From Comamonadaceae bacterium (GTDB taxonomy: Bacteria; Pseudomonadota; Gammaproteobacteria; Burkholderiales; Burkholderiaceae_C): a stretch of DNA of 5,994 bases. The notes beneath the pieces were generated by a model, which ran no database searches, had not been told where the DNA came from, and saw only the letters and a program-made list of their open reading frames with translations. This document shows positions 1 through 5,834 of this stretch, in pieces. The stretch is from NCBI GenBank assembly GCA_947458345.1, contig CANHBU010000128.1, forward strand, positions 1 to 5,994, given 5' to 3'. Every line of letters starts with the position of its first letter. The stretch's first letter is position 1. The position numbers were made by a program, and so were the translations under genes.

Positions 1-14
1 CAATGAGCCGACAT
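1..14 (-). CDS. Start of a probable toxin gene of a type II toxin-antitoxin pair (partial, runs off the left edge)
   Basis: Only four complete codons are visible (Met-Ser-Ala-His), starting with an ATG immediately after the TGA stop of the upstream antitoxin, with no gap. RelB/DinJ-type antitoxin genes are normally followed directly or with a short overlap by a RelE- or YafQ-type mRNA-cleaving toxin, so a toxin is expected here. The identification rests entirely on that position and is inference. The visible residues are too few to name a family, and the true start could lie outside the window. Confidence 0.35.
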
Positions 15-290
15 TCAATAGGCTGCACGGCGTGCCTGATCCGTGATCCCGGCCGCAGAGCTAAAACGGACGGTGCGCGCCTTGGCCATGGCGCGGGCCT
101 CTTGCATCGCCGCACGGGTCTGGGCGTTGGGCACCTTCAACTCCAATGGGAATGCCTGATCATTCACGACGCGCTTGAGCAGGATGCGCACAGCATCAGA
201 CACCGACAGCCCCATGGCTGCCAGTGCCTGGCTGGCTCGCGTCTTGATTTCTTCGTCCACACGGACGTGCAACATCGTGGAATGGGGCAT
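15..290 (-). CDS. RelB/DinJ family antitoxin (type II toxin-antitoxin module)
   Basis: This 91-residue protein resembles the DinJ/RelB antitoxins, which dimerise through an N-terminal ribbon-helix-helix, bind their own promoter and neutralise a RelE/YafQ-like ribonuclease toxin through the C-terminal part. The N-terminal strand (about residues 5-12, TMLHVRVD) is followed by helices (about 13-45) carrying the DinJ-like pattern LAAMGLSVSDAVRILL, then a proline-containing linker (FPLELKVPN, about 47-55). The C-terminal part (about 56-91) is rich in Ala and Arg, as expected for a flexible toxin-binding tail. The ATG at 290 is chosen over Met6 because AGAGGA lies about seven bases upstream of it. 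Promoter and operator are described separately. The toxin gene should follow at once but is cut off. The family call is strong; the exact toxin partner is unknown. Confidence 0.85.
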   Translation of the reverse strand: MPHSTMLHVRVDEEIKTRASQALAAMGLSVSDAVRILLKRVVNDQAFPLELKVPNAQTRAAMQEARAMAKARTVRFSSAAGITDQARRAAY

Positions 291-304
291 GACGGAATCC
301 TCTG

Positions 305-341
305 ATCCTGCGATTATGTATCTCTAATGCGATACGGTCAA
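305..341 (-). promoter_or_regulatory. Sigma70-like promoter with inverted-repeat operator for the antitoxin-toxin operon
   Basis: On the minus strand a -35 box TTGACC (336-341) is separated by 17 bases from a -10 box CATAAT (313-318). Transcription would begin near 305-307, just upstream of the Shine-Dalgarno AGAGGA and the antitoxin ATG. The spacer holds the inverted repeat GTATC-N8-GATAC (318-322 and 331-335). An inverted repeat between the promoter boxes is the usual place for autorepression by ribbon-helix-helix antitoxins and their toxin complexes. The boxes and repeat are seen directly; the operator role is inferred. Confidence 0.65.
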
Positions 342-508
342 GCAGTCACCGAGGCTTGCTTGCTAGCGCTCAGTACCTGTTCCGGTTAACTGATGCCTCC
401 ATCCCGCGATGCCTCCAGCAGCCACGCAGCTCGAGGCTCAAACAGCAACAGCCATTGCGTATTTTTTTCGGTACAGAGCCACGCCTTGGATCACGAAAGA
501 GTGGCCCC
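342..508. other. Gene-free, lower-GC spacer between the toxin-antitoxin promoter and the tRNA terminator
   Basis: No convincing coding region, RNA gene or terminator is visible here. The reading frames that cross it have no ribosome binding site and run into the antisense side of the tRNA. By hand count bases 341-540 are about 53% G+C, clearly lower than the flanking chaA and relA genes. It contains a run of seven T (462-468) preceded only by a four-pair stem, which is too weak to call a terminator. The stretch may be old insertion debris on the 3' side of the tRNA gene. Confidence 0.5.
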
Positions 509-550
509 AAAAACAAAAAGCCCTTGCAAGACAAAGACTTGCAAGGGCTT
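509..550 (-). terminator. Strong Rho-independent terminator of the tRNA-Val transcript
   Basis: A perfect 13-bp stem pairs AAGCCCTTGCAAG (518-530) with CTTGCAAGGGCTT (538-550) around a 7-base loop. On the minus strand the stem is followed by TTTTT-G-TTTTT (509-519, the first two T being part of the stem). It begins only three bases after the CCA end of tRNA-Val, so it ends that transcript. The plus-strand side has no T-tract, so it acts in one direction only. Confidence 0.92.
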
Positions 551-553
551 GTA

Positions 554-630
554 TGGTAGGCGCAATTGGACTCGAACCAACGACCCCCACCATGTCAAGG
601 TGGTGCTCTAACCAGCTGAGCTATGCGCCT
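554..630 (-). tRNA. tRNA-Val (anticodon GAC)
   Basis: The 77-base cloverleaf folds completely. The acceptor stem pairs AGGCGCA with TGCGCCT (7 bp). The D arm is GCTC/GAGC with the loop AGCTGGTTA. The anticodon stem is CCACC/GGTGG with the loop TTGACAT, giving anticodon GAC (594-596), which reads valine codons GUC and GUU. The variable loop has five bases, and the T arm is GTTGG/CCAAT with loop TTCGAGT, including one G-T pair. Discriminator A and an encoded CCA (554-556) are present. A single-tRNA transcript is likely: a candidate promoter lies just upstream and a strong terminator just downstream. Its 5' end is 27 bases from the chaA start codon, on the opposite strand. Confidence 0.97.
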
Positions 631-645
631 GAATCGTTGGGCAAG

Positions 646-680
646 ATTGTAGCACCCATGAATTCGATGAATTGGATTGC
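646..680 (-). promoter_or_regulatory. Candidate tRNA-Val promoter overlapping the start of chaA
   Basis: On the minus strand TACAAT (646-651) is a good -10 box, 15 bases before the mature tRNA 5' end, allowing a leader of about eight bases. The -35 is poor: CAATTC at 17-base spacing (669-674), or CCAATT one base further. Either version lies inside the first codons of chaA. The -10 is seen directly; its use is inferred from position, because the tRNA needs a promoter and there is no other gene on its strand nearby. Confidence 0.5.
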
Positions 681-1722
681 CGGACTTGCCGCCGCTGCGC
701 TGCCGCTGGCCTTTGCGATGCCGCCCAGCAGCGCGCTGACCGCTGGGGCGGTCGCGATTTTGATCGCCGCGGTGCTGGCTGCTGTACACCATGCCGAGGT
801 GATCGCGCACCGGGTGGGCGAGCCTTTTGGCACGCTGGTGCTGGCGCTGGCCGTTACGGTCATTGAAACGGCGCTAATCCTGTCGGTGATGCTCGCTGGC
901 GGCCAGGAGGCATCGGCGCTGGCACGTGACACCATCTACTCAGCCGTCATGATCATTGCCAACGGGGTCATCGGCGTGTGCATCCTCATCGGTGGCATGC
1001 GGCACCGGGAGCAGCACTTTCGAATTGAAGGCATGGGCGCCGGCTTTGCCGCGCTGGCCACCTTGTCGGTGCTGGTGCTGGTCATGCCCTCGCTGACCAC
1101 AACCGTCGCCGGGCCCAGTTACTCGACTTCGCAACTGCTGTTCGTGGCCCTGTCCTCGGGCTGCCTGTGGCTGATTTTCGTGTTCGTTCAGACGGTACGC
1201 CACCGCGACTATTTCCTGCCCGCCGTGAAGGTAGAAGACGAGTCGGTGCACGCACCGGCGCCCAGCGCAGGGCGTGCCTGGCTCAGCGCCTTGATGCTGA
1301 TGCTGGCCCTGCTCGCTGTGGTGGGCTTTGCCAAGTTGCTCTCGCCGGTCATCGAAAACGGGGTCGCCCAGCAGGGCGCGCCGCGAGCGGTGGTGGGCAT
1401 CATCATTGCGCTGATCGTCTTGCTGCCCGAGACTTGGGCAGCGGTTCGAGCCGCGCGGGCCGATCGTCTGCAGACCAGCATGAACCTGGCGATCGGGTCG
1501 GCGCTGGCCAGTATTGGGCTGACCATCCCGGTGGTCGTGCTGGCCTCGGTGCTACTCGACTTGCCGCTCACGCTGGGCCTGGCGCCTAAAGACATGGCCC
1601 TGCTGGCCTTGACTTTCCTGGTCGGCTCGATCACGCTGGCCTCGGGCCGCACCTTCATGATGCACGGTGCCATTCATCTGGTGTTGTTTGCAGCCTTCCT
1701 GTTTCTGACCTTGGTGCCCTGA
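658..1722 (+). CDS. chaA: Ca2+/H+ (Na+, K+/H+) antiporter ChaA, CaCA family
   Basis: This 354-residue inner-membrane protein matches E. coli ChaA (about 366 residues), which exports Ca2+, Na+ or K+ in exchange for protons. About eleven hydrophobic segments are visible. The first alpha repeat contains AHRVGEPFGTLVLALAV (about 50-66) with acidic residues E55 and E70 and then DTIYSAVMII (91-100). The second contains LLPETW (255-260, E258) followed by MNLAIGSALASIGLTIPVV (275-293). The central cytoplasmic loop holds only a small acidic patch (VEDES, 192-196), much shorter than the acidic stretch in E. coli ChaA. The frame stays open leftwards through the antisense tRNA, but that part is not ChaA-like, so the ATG at 658 is taken. 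A second in-frame ATG at 667 is equally possible, because neither has a clear Shine-Dalgarno. No chaB follows; the next gene is convergent. Confidence 0.93.
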   Translation: MNSMNWIAGLAAAALPLAFAMPPSSALTAGAVAILIAAVLAAVHHAEVIAHRVGEPFGTLVLALAVTVIETALILSVMLAGGQEASALARDTIYSAVMIIANGVIGVCILIGGMRHREQHFRIEGMGAGFAALATLSVLVLVMPSLTTTVAGPSYSTSQLLFVALSSGCLWLIFVFVQTVRHRDYFLPAVKVEDESVHAPAPSAGRAWLSALMLMLALLAVVGFAKLLSPVIENGVAQQGAPRAVVGIIIALIVLLPETWAAVRAARADRLQTSMNLAIGSALASIGLTIPVVVLASVLLDLPLTLGLAPKDMALLALTFLVGSITLASGRTFMMHGAIHLVLFAAFLFLTLVP

Positions 1723-1799
1723 ACAAGGGAGCGTGCGGGCGCTCTGGCAGTTAACGCCAGTTAACGCCAGTTACCGCCAACTACTGCCCAGAGCTGCGA
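1723..1799. repeat. Convergent chaA/relA junction: four 10-bp tandem units inside an inverted repeat
   Basis: Four head-to-tail 10-base units lie at 1748-1787: CAGTTAACGC twice exactly, then CAGTTACCGC and the diverged CAACTACTGC. They are enclosed by a nearly perfect inverted repeat, GCTCTGGCAG (1741-1750) and CTGCCCAGAGC (1784-1794), which differs by one extra C. A smaller stem, GAGCG/CGCTC (1729-1733 and 1740-1744), overlaps the left arm. Since both flanking genes end here, a bidirectional transcript-end structure is plausible, although no T-tract follows. The repeat is seen directly; any termination role is inferred. Confidence 0.75.
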
Positions 1800-4016
1800 T
1801 CAGCGCCTGCGCGCCCGGCGCACGCCAGCGACCTGGACCACAGCGGCGAGCACGCGCTGCACCGCACGCGCGTCACCGACTTCGACGGTAAAAGTCATGC
1901 GGGCGCTGTCGCCGTGGTGGTCGCGCAGCGACTGGGTCTGCACGCCCGTCACATTGACCTTCTCGCGCGAGAAAGCCTCGGAGATATCGCGCAGCAGCCC
2001 CTGACGGTCGGCTGCCTCGATGGCGATGTCGACCGCGTAGAGCGCCGGCCCGCTGGCATTCCACTTGACCTCGATCACCCGCTCGGGGCTGCCGGAGGCC
2101 ATGTTGCGAAAATTGCTGCAGTCGCTGCGGTGGATGCTCACGCCCTTGCCGCGGGTGACAAAGCCCCGAATCAGATCGGGTGGCGCGGGCTTGCAGCACT
2201 TGGCCAGCTGGGTGAGCAAAGAATCCACGCCCACGACCAGCACGCCCCCCTGCGCCGAGCGCTCTGCGCCCGAACGCATCTTGGCCAGCGCCAGATCGTC
2301 GGCCGACGGCGCGGCCTCAGGCGGGCGCAGCATGTTCTCGATGGTGCGCAGGGAAAACTCGTCCTTGCCCACCACCTCGAACAAACCGTCGGCGCTTTTA
2401 AAGCCCAGCTGACCGGCCAGCTCTTCCAGGCCCATCGCGGTCTTGCCTTCGCGCTGCAGCAGCCGCTCGACCGCCTCGCGCCCGCGCGCCACGGTTTCTT
2501 GCAGCGCCAGCGCATTGAACCAGGCGCGCACCTTGGCGCGCGCACGCGGGCTGGCCAAGAACCCGAGCTCGGGGTTGAGCCAGTCGCGCGAAGGCCCGCC
2601 CTCCTTGGCTGCGATGATCTCCACCGTCTGGCCATTGCGCAGCGCCGTGTTCAGCGGCACCATCGCGCCGTCGATGCGTGCGCCCCTGCAGCGGTGGCCC
2701 AGGTTGGTGTGCAGGCTGTAGGCAAAGTCCACTGGCGTGGCGCCGCGCGCGAGCTCGACCACCGCCGCCTCGGGCGTGAGCACGTAGATGCGGTCCTCAA
2801 GCAGCCCCTGACCGCCTTGACCCGGCAGCGACAGCGGCGTCGACATTTCGCGCTCCCAGGCCAGCAACTGACGCAGCACGGCAATCTTGGCCTCGTAGGG
2901 GCCGCTGGCCACCACCCCACCCTTCTTGCCACCGGCTTCTTTGTAGGCCCAGTGCGCCGCCACGCCGCTTTCGGCGTGCGCGTGCATGGCCGGCGTGCGA
3001 ATCTGGATCTCGATGGCCTTGCCCTCAGGGTCGCGCACCACGGTGTGCAGCGACTGGTAGCCATTGGCTTTGGGGCGGGCGATGTAGTCGTCAAACTCGC
3101 CTTCGACCTGCTCAAAGCGCTCGTGCACATGGGCCAGCACGGCGTAGCAGGCCTTGAGATCGGGCGCGATCACGCGCAAGGCCCGCACATCGAGCACCTG
3201 CTCGAAGCCCAGCGATTTGCTGCGCATCTTGCGCACGATGCTGTAGATGTGCTTGGGCCGGCCCTGCACCGAGACCTCAAGGCCCAGCTGCTGCAGCTGG
3301 GCTTGCAGCTGCGCGCACAGCGCCTGCAGATAGCTTTCGCGCTGCAGGCGCTTTTCATCGAGCAGTTTGGCAATCTCGCGGTAGGTCTGCGGCTCGGTGA
3401 AGCGAAAGGCCAGGTCTTCCAGCTCCCACTTGATCTGCCAGATGCCCAAGCGGTTGGCCAGCGGCGCAAACACCTGCAGCGACTCGTGGGCCATCGCCAC
3501 ATCAGGCTGCAGCCGGGCCGCAGCGTAGTAGCGCAGCGTCTGCAAACGCGAGGCCAGGCGCAGCATGACCACGCGCAGATCGCGCGAGAAGGCCAGCAGC
3601 ATCTTGCGCACCGTCTCGCTCTGCCCCGCCGGCTCATGCGCGTGGCGGCTTTGGGCCAGGCGGGCCTGGCGCTGCACCGCCACCAATTTGTTGGTGGCCA
3701 GCGCCAACTCGGCATGGCTGGGGCCAAAGGCCGCTGCAATCACTTCAGCGGGCTTGTTTAAGTGCTCGCAGGCGTAAACCAGGTAGCTGGCGGCCTGCAT
3801 GGCCTGCGAGCCGCCCAGAGCCTGCAAGATCGCGGCCACCGCATCGGCGTGGGCCAAGATCGGCTCGCCGGTGTCAAGCAGGCGGCCCGTGAGCAAGGGT
3901 TCGGCGAAAGCGCGCGCACGCGCCAGCACCTGAGGCTCGTCGGGCAGGCCCTGAGCGGTCACAGCCAAGATGCCGCCGGCATCGGCGGCGTGGGCGGCGT
4001 GGATCTCGCTTTTCAT
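1800..4016 (-). CDS. relA: RelA, ribosome-associated (p)ppGpp synthetase (GTP pyrophosphokinase)
   Basis: This full-length 738-residue protein (E. coli RelA has 744) transfers pyrophosphate from ATP to GTP or GDP when uncharged tRNA stalls the ribosome, triggering the stringent response. The N-terminal hydrolase-like domain (about 30-180) has lost the metal site: where SpoT has HDxxED, this protein has YACEHL (81-86). The synthetase domain (about 185-365) has GRPKHIYSIVRKM (252-264), the likely catalytic D276 and E336, and EFDD (307-310), the EXDD signature of monofunctional synthetases. A TGS domain (about 406-468), a helical region, a zinc-finger-like domain (CC 607-608, H629, C633) and a C-terminal ACT domain (about 658-735) follow. 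No domain is missing. The ATG at 4016 lacks an obvious Shine-Dalgarno. The gene starts 21 bases after the hydrolase stop, suggesting co-transcription. A separate SpoT-type hydrolase must exist elsewhere in the genome. Confidence 0.97.
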   Translation of the reverse strand: MKSEIHAAHAADAGGILAVTAQGLPDEPQVLARARAFAEPLLTGRLLDTGEPILAHADAVAAILQALGGSQAMQAASYLVYACEHLNKPAEVIAAAFGPSHAELALATNKLVAVQRQARLAQSRHAHEPAGQSETVRKMLLAFSRDLRVVMLRLASRLQTLRYYAAARLQPDVAMAHESLQVFAPLANRLGIWQIKWELEDLAFRFTEPQTYREIAKLLDEKRLQRESYLQALCAQLQAQLQQLGLEVSVQGRPKHIYSIVRKMRSKSLGFEQVLDVRALRVIAPDLKACYAVLAHVHERFEQVEGEFDDYIARPKANGYQSLHTVVRDPEGKAIEIQIRTPAMHAHAESGVAAHWAYKEAGGKKGGVVASGPYEAKIAVLRQLLAWEREMSTPLSLPGQGGQGLLEDRIYVLTPEAAVVELARGATPVDFAYSLHTNLGHRCRGARIDGAMVPLNTALRNGQTVEIIAAKEGGPSRDWLNPELGFLASPRARAKVRAWFNALALQETVARGREAVERLLQREGKTAMGLEELAGQLGFKSADGLFEVVGKDEFSLRTIENMLRPPEAAPSADDLALAKMRSGAERSAQGGVLVVGVDSLLTQLAKCCKPAPPDLIRGFVTRGKGVSIHRSDCSNFRNMASGSPERVIEVKWNASGPALYAVDIAIEAADRQGLLRDISEAFSREKVNVTGVQTQSLRDHHGDSARMTFTVEVGDARAVQRVLAAVVQVAGVRRARRR

Positions 4017-4037
4017 GACAGGGCGATGGCCGAGCCC

Positions 4038-4958
4038 TCAGGACTGCAACAGGAAGTCGAGCACAGCCTGCAATTGGTCCTGAGCCATCAGCGTGGGCGC
4101 ATGGCCCACACCCGCGAACTCGATGCATGCCGGGCGCGGGCCGCACGCGGTCATGGCCAAGGCCGCTTGACGCGAGAGCAGGTCGGAGTCGGCGCCGCGC
4201 AGCAACAGCGTTTTGGCGCTGATCTGCTCGTAGAACGCCTGCATCACATCGCCCGCTTGCGCATTGGACTGCGGGCTCAGGCCGGCCAGTGGGGCTGCAA
4301 TGGCCGGGTCGTAGTGCAGGGCCCAGCGGCCGTCGGCGCTGCGCTTGAGCATGGGCGTGTTGAGCTCTTGCCACTGCTGGTCGCTGTGCGGACCAAAGCC
4401 GGCCATGTTCAGGCGCAGCGCGTCCAGCCCTTCTTGCAAACTGACAAAAGGCCCGCCCCGCCCCGCATAGCCCTTGATACGCGCCAAACCCGTCCAATCG
4501 AGATGCGGGCCCACATCGTTGAGCACGAGATGGTCGATCGGCCGCGGCAGCGCTTGGCTGTGCGCCGCCGCCAACATGCCGATGATGCCGCCCATGCTGG
4601 TGCCCACCCAGTCGAGCCGGTCGATACGCTGCTGGGCGTGCAGGTGCGCCAGCAAGGCCTGCATATCGGCCACGTAGGTCAGGGGCTGATAAAGCGCCGG
4701 ATCGCTCAGCCAGTCGCTGGCGCCGCGGCCTGCCACGTCGGGGCAGACCACGCACAGGCTCTGCCCCAGGGCGCTGGCGCGCTCGAGCAAGGCACGCGCC
4801 AGGGTGTCGAAGTCGCGGCCCTGGCGGGTCAGTCCGTGCACGCACAGCACCAGATGGGCGTTTTGGGCTTGCCCCCACTGCCCCCACATCCAATAGGCGA
4901 GCCGGTGGCTGCCGGTGGGATCGGGGCATGGCAGGTGGTGCAGTTGCGGCTCGGTCAT
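4038..4958 (-). CDS. Alpha/beta-fold hydrolase, substrate unknown
   Basis: This 306-residue cytoplasmic protein has the alpha/beta hydrolase layout. The HG of an oxyanion loop occurs in LCVHGLTRQGRDFD (38-51), followed by a strand ending VVCPDVAGRGASDW (70-83). The nucleophile elbow is GTSMG (119-123, S121), and LVLNDVGP (144-151) follows it. The acid is likely D259 (or D257) in LLLRGADSDLLS, and H286 in GVGHAPTL completes the triad. No signal peptide or membrane segment is seen. The residues after the central sheet (about 150-240) form the expected cap. I chose the ATG at 4958; the frame opens at a GTG at 4982, but the extra eight residues (with two Cys and a Trp) do not look native. Neither start has a good Shine-Dalgarno. 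It probably heads a two-gene unit with relA. The fold is certain; the substrate (ester, lactone or other) cannot be read from sequence. Confidence 0.88.
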   Translation of the reverse strand: MTEPQLHHLPCPDPTGSHRLAYWMWGQWGQAQNAHLVLCVHGLTRQGRDFDTLARALLERASALGQSLCVVCPDVAGRGASDWLSDPALYQPLTYVADMQALLAHLHAQQRIDRLDWVGTSMGGIIGMLAAAHSQALPRPIDHLVLNDVGPHLDWTGLARIKGYAGRGGPFVSLQEGLDALRLNMAGFGPHSDQQWQELNTPMLKRSADGRWALHYDPAIAAPLAGLSPQSNAQAGDVMQAFYEQISAKTLLLRGADSDLLSRQAALAMTACGPRPACIEFAGVGHAPTLMAQDQLQAVLDFLLQS

Positions 4959-5060
4959 GCAAGTTTGGCGCCAACAAGGCACCCCATAATCGCGGGTTTA
5001 GACAAGAAGCCCCGCGCGGCGGGGATGCGAATTGTCGCCCCAATTGCACAGGAGAATCGC
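4959..5060. promoter_or_regulatory. Divergent intergenic region between the hydrolase-relA unit and bdhA
   Basis: Both directions must be transcribed from about 100 bases. A perfect palindrome TTGGCGCCAA (4965-4974) lies seven bases upstream of the hydrolase ATG. CATAAT (4985-4990) on the plus strand is a -10-like box for bdhA but has no good -35; the same bases read on the minus strand give a GATTAT-like box. The bdhA leader can form CCCCGC-GCG-GCGGGG (5010-5024) or, as an alternative, CGCGGG (4991-4996) pairing with CCCGCG (5011-5016). The elements are seen directly; promoter assignment is tentative. Confidence 0.4.
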
Positions 5061-5831
5061 ATGCTCAAAGGCAAAACAGCACTCGTGACCGGATCGACCA
5101 GCGGTATCGGCCTGGGCATCGCCAAGGCCCTGGCCGCCGAGGGCGCCAACCTGGTGCTCAACGGCTTTGGCGACAGCGCCGGCCCACAGGCCGAGATCGC
5201 CGCGCTCGGGGTGCAGGTGGCCTATCACGGGGCCGACATGAGCCGGCCGGCCGAGATCGAGGCGATGATGGCCTTTGCTGCCGAGCGCTTTGGTCGGGTC
5301 GACATCCTGGTCAACAACGCCGGCATCCAGCATGTGGCCAAGATCGAAGACTTTCCTGTTGAGCGCTGGGATGCGGTGATCGCCATCAATTTATCAAGCG
5401 CCTTTCACGCCACCCGCCTGGCCCTGCCCGCCATGAAGGCGGCCAATTGGGGCCGCATCATCAATGTGGCCTCGGTGCATGGTCTGGTGGCCTCGGCCGA
5501 AAAGGCCGCCTACGTGGCGGCCAAGCACGGCATCGTCGGACTGACCAAGGTCACCGCACTGGAGACCGCCACCACGGGCGTGACCTGCAACGCCATTTGC
5601 CCTGGCTGGGTGCTCACGCCCCTGGTGCAAAAACAAGTGGACGCCAAAGCGGTGGCCATGGGCTTGTCCAACGAAGAGGCCAAAAAACAATTGCTACAGG
5701 AAAAAGAACCTTCCATGCAATTCACCACCCCCGAAGAGCTGGGTGAGCTGGCCGTGTTCTTTTGCTCAGCCGCAGGCAACAACGTGCGCGGCGTGGCATG
5801 GAACATGGACGGCGGCTGGACGGCGCAATAA
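5061..5831 (+). CDS. bdhA: D-3-hydroxybutyrate dehydrogenase (short-chain dehydrogenase/reductase, NAD-dependent)
   Basis: This 256-residue enzyme interconverts D-3-hydroxybutyrate and acetoacetate with NAD+/NADH, a step in using PHB or ketone bodies as carbon. The SDR nucleotide motif TGSTSGIG (10-17), NNAG (85-88) and the tetrad N110, S138, Y151 and K155 are all present. The substrate pocket known from Pseudomonas 3-hydroxybutyrate dehydrogenases is complete with a constant offset of four: Q90, H140, K148, W183 and Q192. The segments NNAGIQH, ASVHGLVAS, SAEKAAYVAAKHG and NAICPGWVLTPLV, and the C-terminal DGGWTAQ, are typical of this subfamily rather than of generic SDRs. The ATG at 5061 is fixed by a strong Shine-Dalgarno (AGGAGA, 5050-5055). 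The frame remains open far to the left, but that part is antisense to the hydrolase and relA. A response-regulator gene starts three bases after the stop. Confidence 0.94.
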   Translation: MLKGKTALVTGSTSGIGLGIAKALAAEGANLVLNGFGDSAGPQAEIAALGVQVAYHGADMSRPAEIEAMMAFAAERFGRVDILVNNAGIQHVAKIEDFPVERWDAVIAINLSSAFHATRLALPAMKAANWGRIINVASVHGLVASAEKAAYVAAKHGIVGLTKVTALETATTGVTCNAICPGWVLTPLVQKQVDAKAVAMGLSNEEAKKQLLQEKEPSMQFTTPEELGELAVFFCSAAGNNVRGVAWNMDGGWTAQ

Positions 5832-5834
5832 GCC

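Noticed and set aside
3..305. A 100-codon plus-strand frame overlapping the antitoxin gene.
   Set aside because: It is the antisense of a well-supported RelB/DinJ gene and has no ribosome site or recognisable domain.
449..468. Run of seven T with a small upstream stem, as a possible plus-strand terminator.
   Set aside because: The stem GCAA/TTGC has only four pairs and no plus-strand gene ends upstream of it.
409..657. Leftward extension of the chaA frame through the terminator and tRNA.
   Set aside because: The extra residues come from the antisense of tRNA-Val and are unlike any ChaA N-terminus.
1914..3761. A 615-codon open frame on the plus strand, fully antisense to relA.
   Set aside because: Its translation is low-complexity (His, Arg, Gln, Leu, Ala) with no recognisable motif, while the opposite strand encodes a complete RelA. 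Long antisense frames are expected in GC-rich genes.
4874..4890. Short repeat TGCCCCCAC twice in the hydrolase gene.
   Set aside because: It encodes the Trp-Gly-Gln-Trp-Gly segment of the protein on the minus strand and is only two units long, so it is ordinary coding sequence.
4959..4982. GTG start extending the hydrolase by eight residues.
   Set aside because: No ribosome site, and the added residues do not resemble the family; the ATG at 4958 gives a typical N-terminus. Not fully excluded.
3762..5060. Leftward extension of the bdhA reading frame by over 400 codons.
   Set aside because: It is antisense to the hydrolase and the relA start, has no conserved features, and the strong Shine-Dalgarno and typical N-terminus place the real start at 5061.
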